From positions 1 through 6,301 of the forward strand of contig JAMCPC010000078.1 of NCBI GenBank assembly GCA_023379725.1: a stretch of 6,301 nucleotides of DNA, read 5' to 3'. The stretch's first letter is position 1; each line of letters begins with the position of its first letter. The DNA comes from Actinomycetota bacterium. GTDB taxonomy: Bacteria > Actinomycetota > Acidimicrobiia > Acidimicrobiales > JAMCPL01. Below, piece after piece: positions 5,365 through 6,301 of the stretch. A program made the position numbers and the translations under genes. Under the pieces are notes generated by a model. That model saw only the letters and a program-made list of their open reading frames with translations, ran no database searches and was not told the origin of the DNA.

Positions 5365-5496
5365 ATGAGACTCCGAAAGGAGGTGAACCAGACAGTCCAA
5401 ACCACCGAGTCTTATGTGTATGGCACCCTTCTGCTCTATCTGGATTATCTATCTTGGTTGGTTGCAATTTATGGTTCATTATGGTGTATATTGTAA
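5365..5496 (+). other. Possible small ORF with a hydrophobic C-terminal half (doubtful)
   Basis: ATG 5365 opens 43 codons. The first 15 residues are polar and basic (MRLRKEVNQTVQTTE). The rest are hydrophobic and aromatic (YVYGTLLLYLDYL, then WLVAIYG), as in a single membrane helix. Against it: no ribosome site precedes the ATG, and the strong AAAGGAGGTGA lies inside the frame and points to no well-spaced start. It begins 10 bp after the istB relic. I cannot assign a function and think it is more likely non-coding or a fragment. Confidence 0.2.
5413..5430 (+). repeat. 18-bp exact repeat shared with the nuclease-like gene (301-318)
   Basis: TATGTGTATGGCACCCTT occurs identically at 301-318 and 5413-5430. 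In both places it is read in the same codon phase (YVYGTL). Flanking bases do not match. By a rough uniform-base estimate, an 18-bp match in a window of this size is expected well under once in a thousand windows. Confidence 0.85.
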
Positions 5497-5537
5497 CACT
5501 TTATGCTTTGGTGGCGAAGGTCAACATTCAGCGTAGG

Positions 5538-5588
5538 CACTGGCTGGGACAGTAATACTGACCGAAGGCGGGAGTACTCTCGCCAGTG
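5538..5588. repeat. Nested inverted repeats, possible structured element
   Basis: CACTGGC (5538-5544) pairs with GCCAGTG (5582-5588). Inside lies GGCGGGAG/CTCTCGCC (5567-5584), a palindrome with one G-U pair. The two stems share bases 5582-5584, so they are alternatives. No T-tract follows, so a terminator is not supported. The purpose is unknown. Confidence 0.35.
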
Positions 5589-5786
5589 AAATGGGCAGAG
5601 CCGGTCGCGTCGGGCTTCACGACACAACGTGGATCTCCGCCCGATTTTCAAATACCGTGTATCATAACTGGCGCAGATAATGTGTCAAGGTAATGTATAC
5701 CATATAGAGATAGTTATTCTTCGCATGCGGGCTTACTATGACTGATGGATACAAAAGTATTCATCAAGTAACCCAAAGGAGACAAC

Positions 5787-6101
5787 ATGACTACAGTAAT
5801 TTCAACTACAAGGCGTATCGCCGTTGCGATACTCGCCACCGTAATGCTTATCGCATTTGTGGTGGCAATGTTTATCGGATTCCATACGATAGCAACGAAC
5901 AACCATCAGGCTATGCACCACGCACAGGATACTGCTCACTTTGCTATTAACGGCGTTTGGGGAGGAAGAGTGGAGCTGGCTGCCATAATGTTTCCAGGCT
6001 TTGGCGGCCAGGGGCCAGGTAGTGCGGAACTCGCTACGGTAATGTTTCCGATGGGTGGTCGGGGGCCAGGTAGTACGGAACTGGCTATCTGGAGTGTCTG
6101 A
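5787..6101 (+). CDS. Small single-pass membrane protein with Gly-Pro-rich C-terminal repeats
   Basis: Seen: 104 residues. The start is fixed by AAAGGAG (5775-5781) five bases before the ATG. After TTRR comes one strong membrane helix (residues 11-35, IAVAILATVMLIAFVVAMFIG). Positive charges before it suggest the N-terminus is inside and the rest is outside; an uncleaved anchor is more likely than a cleaved signal, since no clear cleavage motif follows. Residues 38-51 are His/Asn-rich (NNHQAMHHAQDTAH). Residues 63-80 and 81-97 are tandem repeats of the type ELAxxMFPxxGGxGPGSx, and a third unit breaks off after ELA (98-100). I do not recognise the family. It is isolated, with no gene in the same direction within about 430 bp upstream, so it is probably transcribed alone. 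Its role, perhaps in the envelope or as a small surface protein, is unknown. Confidence 0.7.
   Translation: MTTVISTTRRIAVAILATVMLIAFVVAMFIGFHTIATNNHQAMHHAQDTAHFAINGVWGGRVELAAIMFPGFGGQGPGSAELATVMFPMGGRGPGSTELAIWSV
5973..6089 (+). repeat. Degenerate tandem repeat of 54/51 bp in the small membrane protein
   Basis: Units 5973-6026 (18 codons) and 6027-6077 (17 codons) share ATAATGTTTCC-type and GGGGCCAGGTAGT blocks. A third unit starts at 6078 with GAACTGGCT and decays within a few codons, near the stop. Differences at synonymous sites and one lost codon show it is older than the 81-bp repeat at 626-814. Confidence 0.75.
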
Positions 6102-6301
6102 GGAGGAAGGTAGCATCCGAATTGGTGTTCCAATCCAGGATTGGACGCTACGGAAGCGGGGGCGGTGGATCGAGGTTTTGGTGTTGCACTTCGAAGTTGA
6201 ATCCGCCTTCCACCTATGGGTGTTGGGTTGCAACGCCGGAACGGGCTTACAGAGATCTAAAACACGTTGGTCGCTGTCTTGATTTGGTCGAGATTCCTGA
6301 T
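6102..6301. other. Right-end stretch with no recognised gene
   Basis: About 200 bp. A frame continues from 6055 to 6282 on the plus strand, but it overlaps the membrane-protein gene, has no ribosome site and no recognisable domain. A partial hairpin (GTAGC ... GCTAC, about 6111-6152, with ATTGG/CCAAT inside) could lie at the end of the upstream transcript, without a T-tract. Confidence 0.4.

Larger units (their letters stand above)
5355..5786. other. Gene-poor stretch after the IS21 relic
   Basis: About 430 bp with no recognised gene. It holds a very strong but orphan ribosome-binding sequence (AAAGGAGGTGA, 5376-5386) inside a 43-codon frame (5365-5496), the 18-bp repeat 5413-5430, and inverted repeats around 5538-5588. 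A leader with the ribosome site of the next gene (5775-5781) follows. Part of it may be IS21 end sequence, but I could not identify terminal inverted repeats. Confidence 0.5.

Noticed and set aside
5376..5390. AAAGGAGGTGAACC considered as the 3' end of a 16S rRNA fragment
   Set aside because: The match is to the complement of the 16S 3' end (a ribosome-binding sequence), and no neighbouring rRNA sequence is recognised on either strand.
5738..5950. Plus-strand ORF starting at ATG 5738
   Set aside because: It overlaps the membrane-protein gene in another frame, has no ribosome site, and its product has no membrane segment or motif.
5802..6233. Minus-strand 143-codon ORF opposite the small membrane protein
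   Set aside because: No ribosome site and low-complexity basic/Thr/Ser composition. It is the antisense of the repeat-bearing gene.

Overview
The window looks like accessory chromosomal DNA of a soil-type bacterium of intermediate G+C. The gene families (a mycothiol-dependent isomerase-like enzyme, a PadR regulator paired with a short Gly/Cys-rich protein, a coiled-coil-type PD-(D/E)XK protein, a GH5-like 1,4-beta-glycanase, and an IS21 relic) would fit a Chloroflexota genome of the Ktedonobacteria kind. That assignment is inference from family content. There are no rRNA or tRNA genes to test it.

Layout. (1) 1-408, plus: C-terminal part of a PD-(D/E)XK nuclease-like protein. (2) 432-462: near-perfect hairpin between convergent gene ends. 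(3) 475-1340, minus: a two-gene operon with a PadR-family repressor followed 17 bp later by a small Gly/Cys/His-rich protein, which contains a perfect 81-bp tandem duplication. An operator-like palindrome overlaps the likely PadR promoter and start. (4) 1341-1680: regulatory and intergenic DNA, including an in-frame duplicate of the tail of the next gene. (5) 1681-2517, minus: class I SAM-dependent methyltransferase. (6) 2667-3815, plus, divergent from it: GH5-like glycoside hydrolase with an intact catalytic domain but an unclear start. (7) 3758-4048, minus: DUF302-domain gene whose last third is missing and whose stop lies inside the 3' end of the hydrolase gene. (8) 4193-5089, minus: maleylpyruvate-isomerase-family (DinB-like, mycothiol-dependent) enzyme. 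(9) 5171-5354, plus: frameshifted 3' fossil of an IS21 istB transposition ATPase, followed by about 430 bp without a convincing gene. (10) 5787-6101, plus: small single-pass membrane protein ending in Gly-Pro-rich tandem repeats. (11) 6102-6301: nothing recognised.

How the parts relate. The only clear functional unit is PadR plus the Gly/Cys/His-rich protein, which reads as a self-regulated module, probably responding to a stress, metal or drug. The other genes look like independent accessory functions. The transposase fossil, the truncated DUF302 gene, the duplicated methyltransferase tail and the uncertain hydrolase 5' end all point to repeated small rearrangements. I see no complete novel defence or biosynthetic system. 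The best candidates for something undescribed are the PadR/Cys-rich repeat protein operon and the small repeat-bearing membrane protein.
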